Origin: Tenacibaculum adriaticum
GTDB lineage: Bacteria > Bacteroidota > Bacteroidia > Flavobacteriales > Flavobacteriaceae
NCBI RefSeq assembly: GCF_008124875.1
Contig: NZ_VNIA01000004.1
Location: forward strand, 238,805-302,804
Length of the DNA stretch: 64,000 bases
Direction: 5' to 3'
Part shown: piece after piece, positions 1 through 11,414 of the stretch
Layout: each line of letters opens with the position of its first letter
How positions within the stretch are numbered: position 1 is the first letter of the stretch
The notes under the pieces: model-generated
Told to the model about the DNA's origin: nothing
Databases searched by the model: none
What the model saw: the letters and a program-made list of their open reading frames with translations, nothing else
Program-made: the position numbers and the translations under genes

Positions 1-1
1 A

Positions 2-265
2 AAAGGAGGTGAACCTGTACCAATGCGAAAATCAGAAGTAAACAGAATGTTAGGAAAAGTAGATGAGCTTTCTGTAAAAGATGAGAATTTAGCAATCCCT
101 TATTCAGTTGGTGAAACTGTAAAAGTAGTTGATGGACCATTTAATGGTTTTGATGGTACAATAGAGAAAGTTAATGAAGAAAAGCGTAAGCTTGAAGTAA
201 TGGTTAAGATTTTTGGTAGAAAAACACCATTAGAATTAAGTTACATGCAAGTAGAGAAAATATAA
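2..265 (+). CDS. nusG: Transcription termination/antitermination protein NusG, C-terminal part
   Basis: The start lies before the window. The open frame runs from base 2 and encodes the end of the NGN domain, a linker and a KOW domain (VGETVKVVDGPFNGFDG, then an IFGRKTPLEL-like strand). NusG binds the RNA polymerase clamp, promotes processive elongation and couples it to Rho or to ribosomes. Immediate linkage to rplK is the conserved bacterial order (secE-nusG-rplKAJL-rpoBC). The purine-rich AAAAGGAGGT at the window edge looks like a ribosome binding site but is coding sequence here (Lys-Gly-Gly-Glu), so the ATG at 23 is an internal Met. Confidence 0.95.
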   Translation, partial: KGGEPVPMRKSEVNRMLGKVDELSVKDENLAIPYSVGETVKVVDGPFNGFDGTIEKVNEEKRKLEVMVKIFGRKTPLELSYMQVEKI

Positions 266-331
266 TTGTTACACCTATATTAGATGTGTTTTTAGCTTCC
301 AACTTAAAACATATCGACTAAATTTTAAACA

Positions 332-769
332 ATGGCAAAAGAAGTAAGTAAATTAGTTAAACTACAAGTAAGGGGAGGTGCTGCGAATCCGTCGCCACCA
401 GTTGGACCCGCTTTAGGTGCTGCCGGTGTTAACATCATGGAGTTCTGTAAGCAGTTTAATGCACGTACACAGGACAAACAAGGTAAAGTTTTACCAGTTG
501 TTATTACAGTTTATACAGACAAGTCTTTCGAATTTGTAGTAAAAACTCCACCAGCCGCAGTACAATTATTAGAAGCGGCCAAAGTTAAAAAGGGTTCAGG
601 AGAGCCTAATAGAAAAAAAGTAGCAAGTGTTTCTTGGGATCAAATCAAAGGAATTGCAGAAGACAAAATGGTAGATATGAATGCCTTTGAAATTGAATCT
701 GCAATGAGAATGATCGCTGGTACTGCTCGTTCTATGGGATTAACAGTAACAGGTGATGCACCTGCATAA
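332..769 (+). CDS. rplK: 50S ribosomal protein L11
   Basis: The 145-residue protein has the L11 N-terminal signature ([19 protein letters not shown]) with the proline-rich helix that contacts the GTPase-associated region of 23S rRNA, and a C-terminal rRNA-binding domain with a [12 protein letters not shown]-like stretch. It forms the base of the ribosomal stalk and is needed for RelA activation and for factor-dependent GTPase activity. It lies 66 bases after nusG and 20 bases before rplA, in the standard operon. Length is normal for the family (about 141-147). Confidence 0.98.
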   Translation: MAKEVSKLVKLQVRGGAANPSPPVGPALGAAGVNIMEFCKQFNARTQDKQGKVLPVVITVYTDKSFEFVVKTPPAAVQLLEAAKVKKGSGEPNRKKVASVSWDQIKGIAEDKMVDMNAFEIESAMRMIAGTARSMGLTVTGDAPA

Positions 770-789
770 ACTTTAAAAGATATTTAGAA

Positions 790-1482
790 ATGGCAAGATT
801 AACAAAAAAGCAGAAAGAAGCTTATGCTAAGATAGATAGCTCTAAAGTTTATGACTTAAAAGATGCATCAGCATTAGTTAAAGATATTACAAATGTAAAA
901 TTTGATGCATCTGTAGATTTAGCTGTACGTTTAGGAGTAGATCCTCGTAAAGCAAATCAAATGGTACGTGGGGTAGTAACATTACCACATGGAACAGGTA
1001 AAGATGTAAAAGTTTTAGCATTAGTTACTCCAGATAAAGAAGCAGAAGCTAAAGAAGCAGGTGCAGATTATGTTGGATTAGATGAATACCTTCAAAAAAT
1101 TAAAGGAGGATGGACAGACGTTGACGTTATTATTACTATGCCAAGCGTTATGGGTAAATTAGGTCCTTTAGGTCGTGTTTTAGGACCAAGAGGTTTAATG
1201 CCAAACCCAAAAACAGGTACAGTAACTATGGACGTAGCAAAAGCTGTTACAGAAGTAAAAGCTGGTAAAATTGACTTTAAAGTTGATAAAACTGGTATCG
1301 TTCACGCAGCAATTGGAAAAGTATCTTTTGATGCTGATAAAATCCAAGAAAATGCAAACGAGTTGCTTCAAACATTATTAAAATTAAAGCCAACAGCGGC
1401 AAAAGGAACTTATATTAAGAGTATTTTTATGTCTTCAACAATGAGTCCTAGTGTAGCTGTAGATGTAAAATCTGTATCGTAA
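790..1482 (+). CDS. rplA: 50S ribosomal protein L1
   Basis: The 230-residue product has the diagnostic L1 block [20 protein letters not shown] near residues 118-138. L1 binds 23S rRNA at the L1 stalk and helps release the E-site tRNA. In Enterobacteria it also represses its own mRNA by mimicking the rRNA site; no such site was identified here. It is tightly packed between rplK and rplJ (20-base gaps), so it is almost certainly co-transcribed with them. Confidence 0.98.
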   Translation: MARLTKKQKEAYAKIDSSKVYDLKDASALVKDITNVKFDASVDLAVRLGVDPRKANQMVRGVVTLPHGTGKDVKVLALVTPDKEAEAKEAGADYVGLDEYLQKIKGGWTDVDVIITMPSVMGKLGPLGRVLGPRGLMPNPKTGTVTMDVAKAVTEVKAGKIDFKVDKTGIVHAAIGKVSFDADKIQENANELLQTLLKLKPTAAKGTYIKSIFMSSTMSPSVAVDVKSVS

Positions 1483-1502
1483 GGCAGTTAAATTTATAGA
1501 TC

Positions 1503-2021
1503 ATGACTAGAGAAGAAAAATCGCAAGTAATACAAGATTTAACAGCACAATTAGCAGATACTAATACCATCTATTTAGCAGATATATCTGGTTTAGATGC
1601 ATTAACTACATCAAACTTACGTAGAGCTTGTTTTAAAGCAAACGTACAATTGGCTGTTGTAAAGAACACTTTGCTTGAAAAAGCAATGGAAGCTTCTGAT
1701 AAAGATTTCGGAGATTTACCAACTGTATTAAAAGGTAATACTTCATTAATGATTGCTGAAGGTGCAAATGCGCCTGCAAAAGTAATTAAAGAGTTTCGTA
1801 AAAAATCAAAAGATCGCCCTTTATTAAAAGGTGCATTTGTTGAAGAGTCAGTGTATATTGGAGATGACCAATTAGATGCTCTTGTTAACATTAAATCTAG
1901 AGAGGAACTTATTGGTGAGGTTATCGGATTATTACAATCTCCTGCTAAGAACGTTGTTTCAGCGTTACAATCAGGTGGAGGTAAATTAGCAGGTATCTTA
2001 AAGACCTTATCAGAAAAATAA
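1503..2021 (+). CDS. rplJ: 50S ribosomal protein L10
   Basis: The 172-residue L10 begins MTREEKSQVIQDL and has the typical N-terminal rRNA-binding domain (YLADISGLDALTTSNLRR) and a C-terminal helix that anchors L7/L12 dimers. It forms the stalk stem with L7/L12 and recruits translation factors. It is followed by rplL after 49 bases. In other bacteria the L10-L12 complex represses translation at an rplJ leader; the gap before this gene is only 20 bases, so that mode would need an element inside rplA. Confidence 0.97.
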   Translation: MTREEKSQVIQDLTAQLADTNTIYLADISGLDALTTSNLRRACFKANVQLAVVKNTLLEKAMEASDKDFGDLPTVLKGNTSLMIAEGANAPAKVIKEFRKKSKDRPLLKGAFVEESVYIGDDQLDALVNIKSREELIGEVIGLLQSPAKNVVSALQSGGGKLAGILKTLSEK

Positions 2022-2070
2022 TTAAGCGCACTATAAACTAAAATAATAAAATTTTTAAAAAACAATTAAA

Positions 2071-2448
2071 ATGGCAGATTTAAAAGATTTCGCAGAACAA
2101 TTAGTTAACTTAACAGTAAAAGAAGTTAATGAATTAGCTGATATTTTAAAAGAAGAATACGGTATTGAGCCAGCAGCAGCAGCAGTAGCAGTAGCAGCAG
2201 GTGGAGCAGCAGCAGGAGGAGACGCAGCTGAAGAAAAAACTGAATTTGATGTAATTTTAAAAGCAGCAGGTGGTTCTAAATTAGCAGTTGTTAAATTAGT
2301 TAAAGAATTAACTGGTTTAGGATTAAAAGAAGCTAAAGGTATCGTAGATAGCGCTCCAGCAGCAGTAAAAGAAGGAATCTCTAAAGATGAGGCTGAAGGT
2401 CTTAAAGCATCTTTAGAAGAAGCAGGAGCTGAAGTAGAATTAAAGTAA
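2071..2448 (+). CDS. rplL: 50S ribosomal protein L7/L12
   Basis: The 125-residue protein has the three-part L7/L12 layout: an N-terminal dimerisation helix pair (residues 1-33), an Ala/Gly-rich flexible hinge (about 35-52, encoded by GCA-rich repeats) and the factor-binding C-terminal domain with [12 protein letters not shown]. It is the multicopy stalk protein that recruits EF-Tu, EF-G, IF2 and RF3. A large stem-loop follows in the rplL-rpoB gap, the usual place for attenuation that lets ribosomal proteins be made in excess of RNA polymerase. Confidence 0.98.
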   Translation: MADLKDFAEQLVNLTVKEVNELADILKEEYGIEPAAAAVAVAAGGAAAGGDAAEEKTEFDVILKAAGGSKLAVVKLVKELTGLGLKEAKGIVDSAPAAVKEGISKDEAEGLKASLEEAGAEVELK

Positions 2449-2485
2449 GCTACTATCCCGACTTAAAACGGGAATAACAAATACA

Positions 2486-2522
2486 GGTTTAGGTGCTAGA
2501 GCATAAGTTCTAGCCCTAAACC
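2486..2522 (+). promoter_or_regulatory. rplL-rpoB intergenic stem-loop, probable attenuator or processing site
   Basis: A GGTTTAGG-T-GCTAGA arm (2486-2500) pairs with TCTAGC-CCTAAACC (2509-2522), 14 base pairs with one bulged T. A smaller TCCCG/CGGGA hairpin (2456-2473) precedes it. No good U-tract follows, so it fits partial attenuation or RNase processing better than full termination. Its place between rplL and rpoB matches the known attenuation point of this operon in other bacteria. The function is inferred. Confidence 0.6.
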
Positions 2523-2690
2523 ATTTTGTGTATATATTGGTTCTGTATTTCACTTCATTTATAATATTGTCTTATTTTAAGTTTAACTAACTAAAAATCA
2601 ATATTTTAAAAAATTGTTATTAACCAAAAAATACAAAAAAACCCGCAAGGGCTTCAATAAAATATTTTTAATTTAAAAATAGGCAGTCTT

Positions 2691-5600
2691 TTGGCAACGA
2701 TAAACACTACTGAAAGAATTAACTTCGCATCTTCGAAATTAGCAACAGATTATCCAGACTTTTTGGATATTCAGGTAAAGTCTTTTCAAGATTTTTTCCA
2801 ATTGCAAACAAAAGCAGAAGAGCGTGGTGAAGAAGGTTTGTATAAAACCTTTATGGATAACTTCCCAATTACAGATACTCGTAATCAATTCGTTTTAGAA
2901 TTCTTAGATTATTTTGTAGATCCACCTAGATATAGCATTCAAGAATGTATTGAAAGAGGATTAACACATAGTGTGCCGTTAAAAGCACGTTTAAAATTAT
3001 TCTGTACAGATCCTGAGCATGAAGATTTTGAAACTATAGTTCAAGACGTTTATTTAGGTACTATACCTTATATGACGAATTCTGGAACTTTTATTATAAA
3101 CGGAGCAGAAAGAGTAGTTGTATCGCAATTACACCGTTCACCAGGTGTGTTTTTTGGGCAATCTTTTCACGCAAACGGAACCAAGTTATACTCCGCAAGA
3201 GTAATTCCTTTTAAAGGTTCTTGGATAGAATTTGCTACCGATATCAATCAAGTAATGTATGCTTATATTGATAGAAAGAAAAAATTACCAGTAACAACAT
3301 TATTCAGAGCCATTGGTTTTGAAAGAGATAAAGATATTTTAGAGATTTTTGATTTAGCAGAAGAAATTAAAGTTTCTAAAGCTGGATTAAAAAAAGTGTT
3401 AGGACGTAAATTAGCAGCAAGAGTTTTAAAAACTTGGCATGAAGATTTCGTTGATGAAGATACTGGAGAAGTTGTATCTATTGAGCGTAACGAAATTATT
3501 TTTGATCGTGACACTATTTTAGAGAAAGAACACATTGATGAAATAATCGATTCTGGAGTAAAAACTATCTTATTACATAAGGAAGAAAACCAGCAAGGAG
3601 ATTATGCTATCATTCATAATACATTACAAAAAGACCCTACAAACTCTGAAAAAGAGGCTGTAGAACATATCTATAGACAATTGCGTAATGCTGAACCGCC
3701 AGATGAGGAAACAGCACGTGGTATTATAGATAAGTTATTCTTTTCAGAACAACGTTATAATTTAGGAGAAGTTGGTCGTTTTAGAATGAACACTAAACTG
3801 AACTTAAATGAAGATATTGGTCAAAAAGTATTGACTAAAAATGATATCATTACTATCATAAAATATTTAATTGAGTTAATCAATTCGAAAGCTGAAGTAG
3901 ATGATATTGATCACTTATCTAACCGTCGTGTACGTACAGTAGGTGAGCAGTTAGCAGGTCAGTTTGGAGTAGGTTTAGCTCGTATGGCTCGTACCATTCG
4001 TGAAAGAATGAATGTCCGTGACAACGAGGTATTTACACCAATTGATTTGATTAATGCAAAGACGTTATCATCAGTAATTAACTCATTCTTTGGGACTAAC
4101 CAGTTATCTCAATTTATGGATCAAACAAATCCATTAGCAGAGATTACACATAAGCGTCGTTTATCCGCTTTAGGACCAGGAGGTTTATCTAGAGAAAGAG
4201 CTGGTTTTGAGGTACGTGATGTTCACTACACTCACTATGGAAGACTATGTCCGATTGAAACACCAGAAGGACCAAACATTGGTTTAATTTCATCTTTATC
4301 AGTATATGCTAAAGTAAATAATTTAGGATTTATTGAAACTCCATACAAGAAAGTTGATAATGGAGTAGTAAGTAAAGAAGCCCCTATTTACTTAAGTGCA
4401 GAGGAAGAAGAAGGAATGAAATTTGCTCAATCTAACATTGAAGTTAAGGAAGATGGAGCGATAGATAAAGAAAAAGTAATTTCACGTGAAGGAGGAGATT
4501 TTCCAGTAGTTACACCTGAAGAGGTAAATTATATGGATGTTGCTCCTAACCAAATTGCATCAATTTCTGCATCGTTAATTCCATTCTTAGAGCATGATGA
4601 TGCGAACCGTGCGTTAATGGGATCTAACATGATGCGTCAGGCAGTACCATTATTACGTCCAGAATCACCAATTGTTGGTACTGGTTTAGAGCGTAGAGTC
4701 GCAAAAGATTCTCGTATCTTAATCAATGCTGAAGGAGCGGGGACTGTAGAATATGTAGATGCAAATAAAATTGTAATTAAGTACGACAGAACTGAAGAAG
4801 AACGTTTAGTAAGCTTTGATCCAGATGAAAAATCATATGACTTAATTAAGTTTAGAAAAACGAACCAAGGAACGAATATTAACTTAAAGCCAATTGTAAA
4901 AGTTGGAGATAGAGTTGAAGAAGGTCAAGTTCTTTGTGAAGGATATGCTACACAAAAAGGAGAATTAGCTTTAGGAAGAAACATGAAAGTAGCCTTTATG
5001 CCTTGGAAAGGGTATAACTTTGAGGATGCGATCGTAATTTCTGAAAAAGTTGTTCGGGAAGATATCTTTACTTCTATACATATTGACGAGTATTCATTAG
5101 ATGTTCGTGATACTAAATTAGGAAGTGAAGAATTAACTAATGATATTCCTAACGTTTCTGAAGAGGCTACTAAAGACCTTGATGAAAGTGGAATGATACG
5201 TATTGGTGCTGAAGTTAAACCTGGAGATATCTTAATAGGTAAGATTACTCCAAAAGGAGAAAGCGACCCAACACCAGAAGAAAAATTATTACGTGCTATT
5301 TTTGGTGATAAAGCAGGAGATGTAAAAGATGCATCTTTAAAAGCATCACCATCATTAAGAGGTGTAGTAATTGGAAAGAAATTATTTAAGCGTGCTGTAA
5401 AAGATAAGACCAAACGTGCTCGTGATAAAGAAGCTATTGCTGCTTTAGAAGCATCGTTTGTATCTAAATTCGAAGAGTTAAAAGACACTTTAGTTGAAAA
5501 ATTATTCGGTTTAGTAACAGGAAAAACATCACAAGGAATTTTTAATGATTTAGGAGAAGAAGTATTACCGAAAGGTAAAAAGTTCACTCAAAAAATGTTA

Positions 5601-6500
5601 AATTCTGTTGATGATTTTACACACCTAAACGGAACTTGGACCACAGATAAAGAGTTAAATGATTTAATTGGGGAATTAGTTCATAACTATAAGATTAAAG
5701 TAAATGACTTACAAGGGGTTTTACGTCGTGAGAAGTTTACAATTTCTGTAGGGGATGAATTACCAGCAGGAATTTTAAAATTAGCTAAGATTTATGTTGC
5801 TAAAAAACGTAAATTAAAAGTTGGAGATAAAATGGCTGGACGTCATGGAAATAAAGGTATTGTAGCTCGTATTGTTAGAGCAGAAGATATGCCTTTCTTA
5901 GAAGACGGAACACCAGTAGACATCGTTTTAAACCCATTAGGTGTACCATCTCGTATGAACATTGGTCAGATTTATGAAACTGTTCTTGGATGGGCAGGTC
6001 AAAATTTAGATCAAAAATATGCGACACCAATTTTTGATGGAGCAAATATTGATCAAATTAACGAATTAACAGATAAAGCTGGAGTTCCAAGGTATGGTCA
6101 TACATATTTATATGATGGAGGAACAGGAAAGCGTTTCGATCAACCAGCAACGGTTGGGGTAATTTATATGATTAAGTTAGGACACATGATTGAAGATAAA
6201 ATGCACGCGCGTTCTATTGGTCCTTACTCATTAATTACACAACAACCATTAGGAGGTAAAGCTCAGTTTGGTGGTCAGCGTTTTGGAGAGATGGAAGTTT
6301 GGGCACTTGAAGCATATGGAGCATCAAGTATCTTAAGAGAAATCTTAACTGTAAAATCTGATGATGTATTAGGTAGAGCTAAAACATACGAAAGTATTGT
6401 TAAAGGAGAGCAAATGCCAGAACCAGGTTTACCAGAATCTTTTAATGTATTAATGCACGAACTTAAAGGTTTAGGATTAGACGTTAAGTTAGAAGAATAA
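2691..6500 (+). CDS. rpoB: DNA-directed RNA polymerase subunit beta
   Basis: The 1269-residue beta subunit forms half of the polymerase active-site cleft. The rifampicin-pocket segment ([19 protein letters not shown], near residue 472) has the usual sensitive-type residues by comparison with E. coli. The [18 protein letters not shown] and [20 protein letters not shown] blocks are intact. The start is TTG at 2691: the family N-terminus ([13 protein letters not shown]) begins directly after it and there is no in-frame ATG upstream in the open frame. The gap to rplL is 242 bases and to rpoC is 99 bases. Confidence 0.98.
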   Translation: MATINTTERINFASSKLATDYPDFLDIQVKSFQDFFQLQTKAEERGEEGLYKTFMDNFPITDTRNQFVLEFLDYFVDPPRYSIQECIERGLTHSVPLKARLKLFCTDPEHEDFETIVQDVYLGTIPYMTNSGTFIINGAERVVVSQLHRSPGVFFGQSFHANGTKLYSARVIPFKGSWIEFATDINQVMYAYIDRKKKLPVTTLFRAIGFERDKDILEIFDLAEEIKVSKAGLKKVLGRKLAARVLKTWHEDFVDEDTGEVVSIERNEIIFDRDTILEKEHIDEIIDSGVKTILLHKEENQQGDYAIIHNTLQKDPTNSEKEAVEHIYRQLRNAEPPDEETARGIIDKLFFSEQRYNLGEVGRFRMNTKLNLNEDIGQKVLTKNDIITIIKYLIELINSKAEVDDIDHLSNRRVRTVGEQLAGQFGVGLARMARTIRERMNVRDNEVFTPIDLINAKTLSSVINSFFGTNQLSQFMDQTNPLAEITHKRRLSALGPGGLSRERAGFEVRDVHYTHYGRLCPIETPEGPNIGLISSLSVYAKVNNLGFIETPYKKVDNGVVSKEAPIYLSAEEEEGMKFAQSNIEVKEDGAIDKEKVISREGGDFPVVTPEEVNYMDVAPNQIASISASLIPFLEHDDANRALMGSNMMRQAVPLLRPESPIVGTGLERRVAKDSRILINAEGAGTVEYVDANKIVIKYDRTEEERLVSFDPDEKSYDLIKFRKTNQGTNINLKPIVKVGDRVEEGQVLCEGYATQKGELALGRNMKVAFMPWKGYNFEDAIVISEKVVREDIFTSIHIDEYSLDVRDTKLGSEELTNDIPNVSEEATKDLDESGMIRIGAEVKPGDILIGKITPKGESDPTPEEKLLRAIFGDKAGDVKDASLKASPSLRGVVIGKKLFKRAVKDKTKRARDKEAIAALEASFVSKFEELKDTLVEKLFGLVTGKTSQGIFNDLGEEVLPKGKKFTQKMLNSVDDFTHLNGTWTTDKELNDLIGELVHNYKIKVNDLQGVLRREKFTISVGDELPAGILKLAKIYVAKKRKLKVGDKMAGRHGNKGIVARIVRAEDMPFLEDGTPVDIVLNPLGVPSRMNIGQIYETVLGWAGQNLDQKYATPIFDGANIDQINELTDKAGVPRYGHTYLYDGGTGKRFDQPATVGVIYMIKLGHMIEDKMHARSIGPYSLITQQPLGGKAQFGGQRFGEMEVWALEAYGASSILREILTVKSDDVLGRAKTYESIVKGEQMPEPGLPESFNVLMHELKGLGLDVKLEE

Positions 6501-6511
6501 TCACAGTGAAG

Positions 6512-6538
6512 TGTCTTCGGGTCTTGTACCCGAAGGCA
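6512..6538 (+). promoter_or_regulatory. rpoB-rpoC intergenic stem-loop
   Basis: TGTCTTCGGGT (6512-6522) pairs with ACCCGAAGGCA (6528-6538) over 11 bp with one G-U pair, loop CTTGT. It lies 12 bases after the rpoB stop. An AAATCATTTTTTC sequence follows, so weak termination or mRNA stabilisation/processing are both possible. rpoC must still be read through it. Confidence 0.55.
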
Positions 6539-6599
6539 AATCATTTTTTCAATATTTGTCTCGTTAGAGACTTTCAAATTTTAATTCGAATCCATTATT

Positions 6600-9500
6600 A
6601 TGGCAAGAAAAAACGAAAAATACACTGTTAAGAAGTTTAACAAAATTTCGATTGGTTTAGCATCACCAGAATCTATTTTAGAAGCATCAAAAGGTGAAGT
6701 TTTAAAGCCAGAAACTATTAATTATCGTACGCATAAACCAGAGAGAGATGGGTTGTTTTGTGAGCGTATCTTTGGTCCTGTAAAAGACTATGAGTGTGCG
6801 TGTGGTAAATATAAAAGAATCCGCTACAAAGGTATTGTTTGTGATCGTTGTGGTGTAGAAGTAACAGAGAAAAAAGTACGTAGAGATCGTGTTGGGCATA
6901 TCAACTTAGTTGTGCCTGTAGCTCACATTTGGTATTTTAGATCATTACCTAACAAGATGGGGTATTTATTAGGATTACCATCTAAAAAGTTAGACATGAT
7001 TATTTACTACGAACGTTACGTAGTAATTCAACCAGGTATTGCAAAAAATACAGAAGGAGAACCATTACAAAAGATGGATTTCTTAACGGAAGAAGAGTAT
7101 TTAGATATTGCCGATACACTTCCTCAAGACAATCAATATTTAGATGATACTGACCCAAATAAGTTTATCGCTAAAATGGGAGCAGAGTGTTTAATTGATT
7201 TATTAGCTCGTATCGATTTAGATGACTTATCTTATGAATTAAGACACAAAGCAAATACAGAAACATCTAAACAACGTAAAAACGAAGCATTAAAGCGTTT
7301 AAATGTTGTTGAAGCATTTAGAGATTCTCAAAAGAATCGCGAAAACAAACCAGAATGGATGATTATGAAAGTAGTTCCGGTTATTCCACCAGAATTACGT
7401 CCATTAGTGCCATTAGATGGTGGTCGTTTTGCAACATCAGATTTAAATGATTTATACCGTCGTGTAATTATCCGTAACAACCGTTTAAAGAGATTGATGG
7501 AGATTAAAGCTCCAGAAGTTATCTTACGTAATGAAAAGCGTATGTTACAAGAATCGGTAGATTCATTATTTGATAACACGCGTAAGTCATCAGCAGTAAA
7601 AACAGAATCTAACAGACCATTAAAGTCTTTATCAGATAGTTTAAAAGGGAAGCAAGGTCGTTTCCGTCAAAACTTATTAGGTAAGCGTGTTGATTATTCT
7701 GCACGTTCTGTAATTGTTGTTGGACCAGAATTAAAATTATTCGAATGTGGATTGCCAAAAGATATGGCTGCTGAATTATACAAACCTTTCGTTATTCGTA
7801 AGTTAATAGAAAGAGGAATTGTAAAAACGGTAAAATCTGCAAAGAAAATTATAGACAGAAAAGAACCAGTTGTTTGGGATATTTTAGAAAATGTAATTAA
7901 AGGACATCCAGTTTTATTAAACCGTGCCCCTACGTTACACCGTCTTGGTATCCAGGCATTTCAACCAAAATTAATCGAAGGTAAAGCAATTCGTTTACAC
8001 CCATTAGTGTGTACAGCTTTTAACGCCGATTTTGATGGGGATCAAATGGCAGTTCATTTACCATTAGGACCAGAAGCTGTTTTAGAAGCGCAATTATTAA
8101 TGTTGGCTTCTCATAACATCTTAAACCCTGCAAACGGAGCACCAATTACGGTGCCGTCTCAAGATATGGTACTTGGTTTATACTATATGACAAAAGAAAG
8201 AAAGTCTACTCCAGAAGTACCTGTAAAAGGGGAAGGATTAACTTTCTACTCTCCAGAAGAAGTAACTATTGCTTTTAACGAAGAAAGGGTAGACTTAAAT
8301 GCAGGAATTAAAGTACGCACAAAAGACTTTAATGAAGCAGGAGAGTTAACAACTCAAATTATTCAAACTACTGTAGGTCGTGTTTTATTTAACGAAGTAG
8401 TACCAGAAGAAGCAGGATACATTAATGAGGTTTTAACAAAAAAATCATTAAGAGGAATTATTGGTGGAATTTTAAAAGTAACTAATATCCCTGCTACAGG
8501 TGCTTTCTTAGATGAAATTAAAAACATGGGATACAAGTTTGCTTTCCAAGGAGGGTTATCATTTAGTTTAGGTGATATTATTATACCTGAAGAAAAGCAT
8601 ACTATGATTGCTGAAGCTAATAAAGAAGTGGATGGAATTGTTATGAACTATAACATGGGTATGTTAACGCAAAAAGAACGTTATAATCAGGTAATTGATG
8701 TTTGGGGATCTACCAACAATAGGTTAACTGAGTTATCAATGAAACGTTTACGTGAAGACCAACAAGGATTTAACTCTGTATTTATGATGTTAGATTCTGG
8801 AGCTCGTGGATCGAAAGAACAGATTCGTCAGTTAACAGGTATGCGTGGATTAATGGCGAAACCTAAAAAATCGACTGCTGGTGGTGGTGAAATTATTGAA
8901 AACCCAATTTTATCTAACTTTAAGGAAGGTTTATCAATTTTAGAATACTTCATCTCAACGCACGGTGCTCGTAAAGGTCTTGCCGATACCGCATTAAAAA
9001 CAGCCGATGCTGGTTATTTAACCCGTCGTTTAGTAGATGTTTCTCAAGATGTAATTATTAACGAGGCAGATTGTGGAACTTTACGTGGATTAGAAGTGAG
9101 TCCATTAAAGAAAAATGATGAAATCGTTGAGTCTTTATCAGATAGAATTGAAGGACGTGTTACTTTACATAATGTATACGATCCATTAACTGATGAAGTT
9201 TTAGCAAAAGCGGGTGATTTATTAAGTAATGAAGTAGCCTTAAAAATTGAAAAATCAGGGATTGATAGAGTTGAAGTACGTTCTGCATTAACGTGTGAAG
9301 CTAAAAGTGGAATTTGTGAGCAGTGTTATGGTAAGAGTTTATCTACTAATAGTAAAGTTCAAAGAGGTGAAGCAGTTGGTGTAATTGCAGCACAGTCTAT
9401 TGGAGAGCCAGGGACACAGTTAACATTACGTACATTCCACGTTGGTGGGGTAGCAGGAAATATTTCTGAAGAAAATAAGCTAATAGCTAAATTTGATGGA

Positions 9501-10874
9501 GATGTTAAAATTGAAGATTTACGTACAGTAACAGGAAAAGATAGTAATGGAGAAGAGGTTGAAATCGTAATTTCTCGTACTGCAGAGATTAAAATTATAG
9601 ATAAGAAAACAGAAATCACGTTAAGTACTAACAACATTCCTTACGGTTCTGTTATTTTTAATAAAGACAGAAAAACAATTAAAAAAGGAGAAGTTGTTTG
9701 TCAATGGGATCCATTTAATGGTGTAATTGTTTCTGAATTCGGAGGTAAAGTTAAGTTCGATAATTTAGAGCAAGGTATTAATTATTCTGTAGAAATTGAT
9801 GAGCAAACAGGTTTCCAAGAAAAAGTGATTACTGATTCTAAGAACAAAAAAATCATTGCTTCTTTAATTATTGAAGATAAAGATGGTAATGCGTTACGTT
9901 CATATAGTTTACCTGTAGGGGCTCACTTAATGATAGATGACGGAGAGAAAGTAGAAGCGGGTAAAACGTTAGTGAAAATACCTCGTAAATCTGGTAAAGC
10001 AGGAGATATTACAGGAGGTTTACCGCGTGTAACAGAATTATTCGAAGCACGTAATCCATCTAATCCAGCTGTTGTTGCTGAAATTGACGGTGTAGTTACT
10101 TTCGGTAAAATTAAACGTGGTAATCGTGAAATTATAGTAGAGTCTAAAACTGGAGAAATAACGAAATACTTAATTAAGTTATCAAACCAAATTTTAGTAC
10201 AAGAAAATGATTTCATCAAAGCAGGTATGCCATTATCGGACGGAGCTACAACTCCAGCAGATATTTTAGCAATTAAAGGACCTTCGGCAGTACAAGAATA
10301 CTTAGTAAACGAAATTCAAGAAGTTTATCGTTTACAAGGAGTAAAAATTAACGATAAGCATTTCGAAGTTGTAGTACGTCAAATGATGCGTAAAGTTAGA
10401 ATTATTGATTCTGGAGATACTTTATTTTTAGAGAATCAATTAGTTCATAAAGATGACTTTATTCAAGATAATGATGCAATTTTCGGTATGAAGGTTGTTG
10501 AAGAAGCAGGAGATTCAGAAAAACTAAAAGCAGGTCAATTAATATCTGCTCGTCAGTTAAGAGATGAAAACTCATTTTTACGCAGATCAGATAAAAATTT
10601 AGTAATAGCAAGAGATGCGCAACCAGCAACGGCAGAACAAGTGTTGCAAGGTATTACAAGAGCATCGTTACAAACTAAATCATTTATTTCTGCAGCATCG
10701 TTCCAAGAAACGACTAAAGTATTAAATGAAGCCGCAGTTAACGGTAAAATTGATAGCTTAGACGGATTAAAAGAAAATGTAATTGTTGGTAAACGTATAC
10801 CAGCAGGTACAGGAATGAGAGCTTATGATAAAATTATTGTAGGTCCTAAAGATGAGATAGAAAAAAGTTTATAA
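6600..10874 (+). CDS. rpoC: DNA-directed RNA polymerase subunit beta'
   Basis: The 1424-residue beta-prime subunit carries the catalytic [12 protein letters not shown] motif near residues 474-485 (three Mg-binding Asp), the first zinc site (CACGKYKR...CDRCG, residues about 67-85) and the second ([13 protein letters not shown] from residue 899 with CGTLRG upstream near 824). Bridge-helix and trigger-loop blocks ([21 protein letters not shown]) are present. It ends the rplKAJL-rpoBC transcription unit, and a strong terminator starts 9 bases after its stop. Confidence 0.98.
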   Translation: MARKNEKYTVKKFNKISIGLASPESILEASKGEVLKPETINYRTHKPERDGLFCERIFGPVKDYECACGKYKRIRYKGIVCDRCGVEVTEKKVRRDRVGHINLVVPVAHIWYFRSLPNKMGYLLGLPSKKLDMIIYYERYVVIQPGIAKNTEGEPLQKMDFLTEEEYLDIADTLPQDNQYLDDTDPNKFIAKMGAECLIDLLARIDLDDLSYELRHKANTETSKQRKNEALKRLNVVEAFRDSQKNRENKPEWMIMKVVPVIPPELRPLVPLDGGRFATSDLNDLYRRVIIRNNRLKRLMEIKAPEVILRNEKRMLQESVDSLFDNTRKSSAVKTESNRPLKSLSDSLKGKQGRFRQNLLGKRVDYSARSVIVVGPELKLFECGLPKDMAAELYKPFVIRKLIERGIVKTVKSAKKIIDRKEPVVWDILENVIKGHPVLLNRAPTLHRLGIQAFQPKLIEGKAIRLHPLVCTAFNADFDGDQMAVHLPLGPEAVLEAQLLMLASHNILNPANGAPITVPSQDMVLGLYYMTKERKSTPEVPVKGEGLTFYSPEEVTIAFNEERVDLNAGIKVRTKDFNEAGELTTQIIQTTVGRVLFNEVVPEEAGYINEVLTKKSLRGIIGGILKVTNIPATGAFLDEIKNMGYKFAFQGGLSFSLGDIIIPEEKHTMIAEANKEVDGIVMNYNMGMLTQKERYNQVIDVWGSTNNRLTELSMKRLREDQQGFNSVFMMLDSGARGSKEQIRQLTGMRGLMAKPKKSTAGGGEIIENPILSNFKEGLSILEYFISTHGARKGLADTALKTADAGYLTRRLVDVSQDVIINEADCGTLRGLEVSPLKKNDEIVESLSDRIEGRVTLHNVYDPLTDEVLAKAGDLLSNEVALKIEKSGIDRVEVRSALTCEAKSGICEQCYGKSLSTNSKVQRGEAVGVIAAQSIGEPGTQLTLRTFHVGGVAGNISEENKLIAKFDGDVKIEDLRTVTGKDSNGEEVEIVISRTAEIKIIDKKTEITLSTNNIPYGSVIFNKDRKTIKKGEVVCQWDPFNGVIVSEFGGKVKFDNLEQGINYSVEIDEQTGFQEKVITDSKNKKIIASLIIEDKDGNALRSYSLPVGAHLMIDDGEKVEAGKTLVKIPRKSGKAGDITGGLPRVTELFEARNPSNPAVVAEIDGVVTFGKIKRGNREIIVESKTGEITKYLIKLSNQILVQENDFIKAGMPLSDGATTPADILAIKGPSAVQEYLVNEIQEVYRLQGVKINDKHFEVVVRQMMRKVRIIDSGDTLFLENQLVHKDDFIQDNDAIFGMKVVEEAGDSEKLKAGQLISARQLRDENSFLRRSDKNLVIARDAQPATAEQVLQGITRASLQTKSFISAASFQETTKVLNEAAVNGKIDSLDGLKENVIVGKRIPAGTGMRAYDKIIVGPKDEIEKSL

Positions 10875-10882
10875 TCTATAGT

Positions 10883-10914
10883 AAAGACCTCTAATTTTAG
10901 AGGTCTTTCTTTTT
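10883..10914 (+). terminator. Rho-independent terminator after rpoC
   Basis: AAAGACCTCT (10883-10892) pairs perfectly with AGAGGTCTTT (10899-10908), followed by CTTTTT. It lies directly between rpoC and the DUF3467 gene, so that gene is either read by leakage or has its own weak promoter. Confidence 0.9.
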
Positions 10915-10928
10915 AAATTGATTTTACA

Positions 10929-11237
10929 ATGGCAGAAAATAAAGAACCACAGTTAAATATAGAATTAGATCAAGAAATAGCGGAAGGAACGTATAGTAAT
11001 TTAGCAATTATTAACCATTCGGTATCTGAATTTATAGTAGACTTTATTAATATTATGCCTGGTGTACCCAAGGCAAAAGTAAAGTCTAGAATTATTTTGA
11101 CACCACAACATGCTAAACGTTTAAGTAAGGCGTTAGCAGATAATGTTCGGAAATTTGAACAAACTAATGGTGAAATTAAAGATTATGAGCAACCACCAAT
11201 TCCTATGAATTTTGGAGGAACCACAGGGGAAGCATAA
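10929..11237 (+). CDS. DUF3467 domain-containing protein
   Basis: The 102-residue soluble acidic protein belongs to the DUF3467 family, recognised from the IELDQEIAEGTYSNLA opening and the AKVKSRIILTPQHAKRL block. Members usually sit next to rpoC in Bacteroidota; their biochemical role is not known to me. No membrane segment, cysteine or catalytic motif is visible. The gene starts 54 bases after rpoC and is bracketed by terminators on both sides, which suggests expression separable from rpoBC. Confidence 0.9.
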   Translation: MAENKEPQLNIELDQEIAEGTYSNLAIINHSVSEFIVDFINIMPGVPKAKVKSRIILTPQHAKRLSKALADNVRKFEQTNGEIKDYEQPPIPMNFGGTTGEA

Positions 11238-11240
11238 AAT

Positions 11241-11274
11241 AAAAACCGAAACTAATTAGTTTCGGTTTTTTTAT
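11241..11274 (+). terminator. Rho-independent terminator after the DUF3467 gene
   Basis: AAAAACCGAAACT (11241-11253) pairs perfectly with AGTTTCGGTTTTT (11258-11270), loop AATT, ending in a T-run. It closes the RNA polymerase locus and marks the left boundary of the accessory DoxX/HxlR insert. Confidence 0.92.
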
Positions 11275-11280
11275 GGGGTC

Positions 11281-11412
11281 TATTTTGAGATTTAGCTATC
11301 GGTCTTGGCTATGAAATGATTCCGTTACGGAAAAATCCGCATGATTTTTTCCTGCCGTAACTGAAAGATAGTAAATTTTCGTTGAATTATATAGCCATTG
11401 TTAGCGGCTACC
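11281..11412. repeat. Structured intergenic repeat, divergent relative of the copies at 62.7 and 63.6 kb
   Basis: The stretch has no gene. Its centre is an imperfect hairpin: GTTACGG-AAAAATC faces GATTTTTTCCTGCCGTAAC (about 11332-11361). It ends TATAGCCATTGTTAGCGGCTACC right at the doxX stop codon. The AAAATCCGC...GATTTT heart and the TAGCCATT tail resemble the repeats at 62744 and 63555 in order and spacing. An inverted partner of its end, GGTTACCGCTAAC, lies at 12296-12308 beyond hxlR. Confidence 0.5.
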
Positions 11413-11414
11413 TT

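Noticed and set aside
1-25. AAAAGGAGGT followed by ATG at 23, a perfect-looking ribosome binding site and start
   Set aside because: The frame from base 2 reads KGGEPVPMRKSEVNRM, which is continuous NusG sequence. The purine run is coding and the organism does not rely on strong Shine-Dalgarno sites.
1571-2065. 164-codon minus-strand frame over rplJ
   Set aside because: Antisense shadow of a ribosomal protein gene with no family features.
4925-5587. Long open frame of 220 codons on the minus strand inside rpoB
   Set aside because: It is antisense to conserved rpoB sequence, its peptide is rich in Ser/Leu/Phe as expected of a shadow frame and it matches no family.
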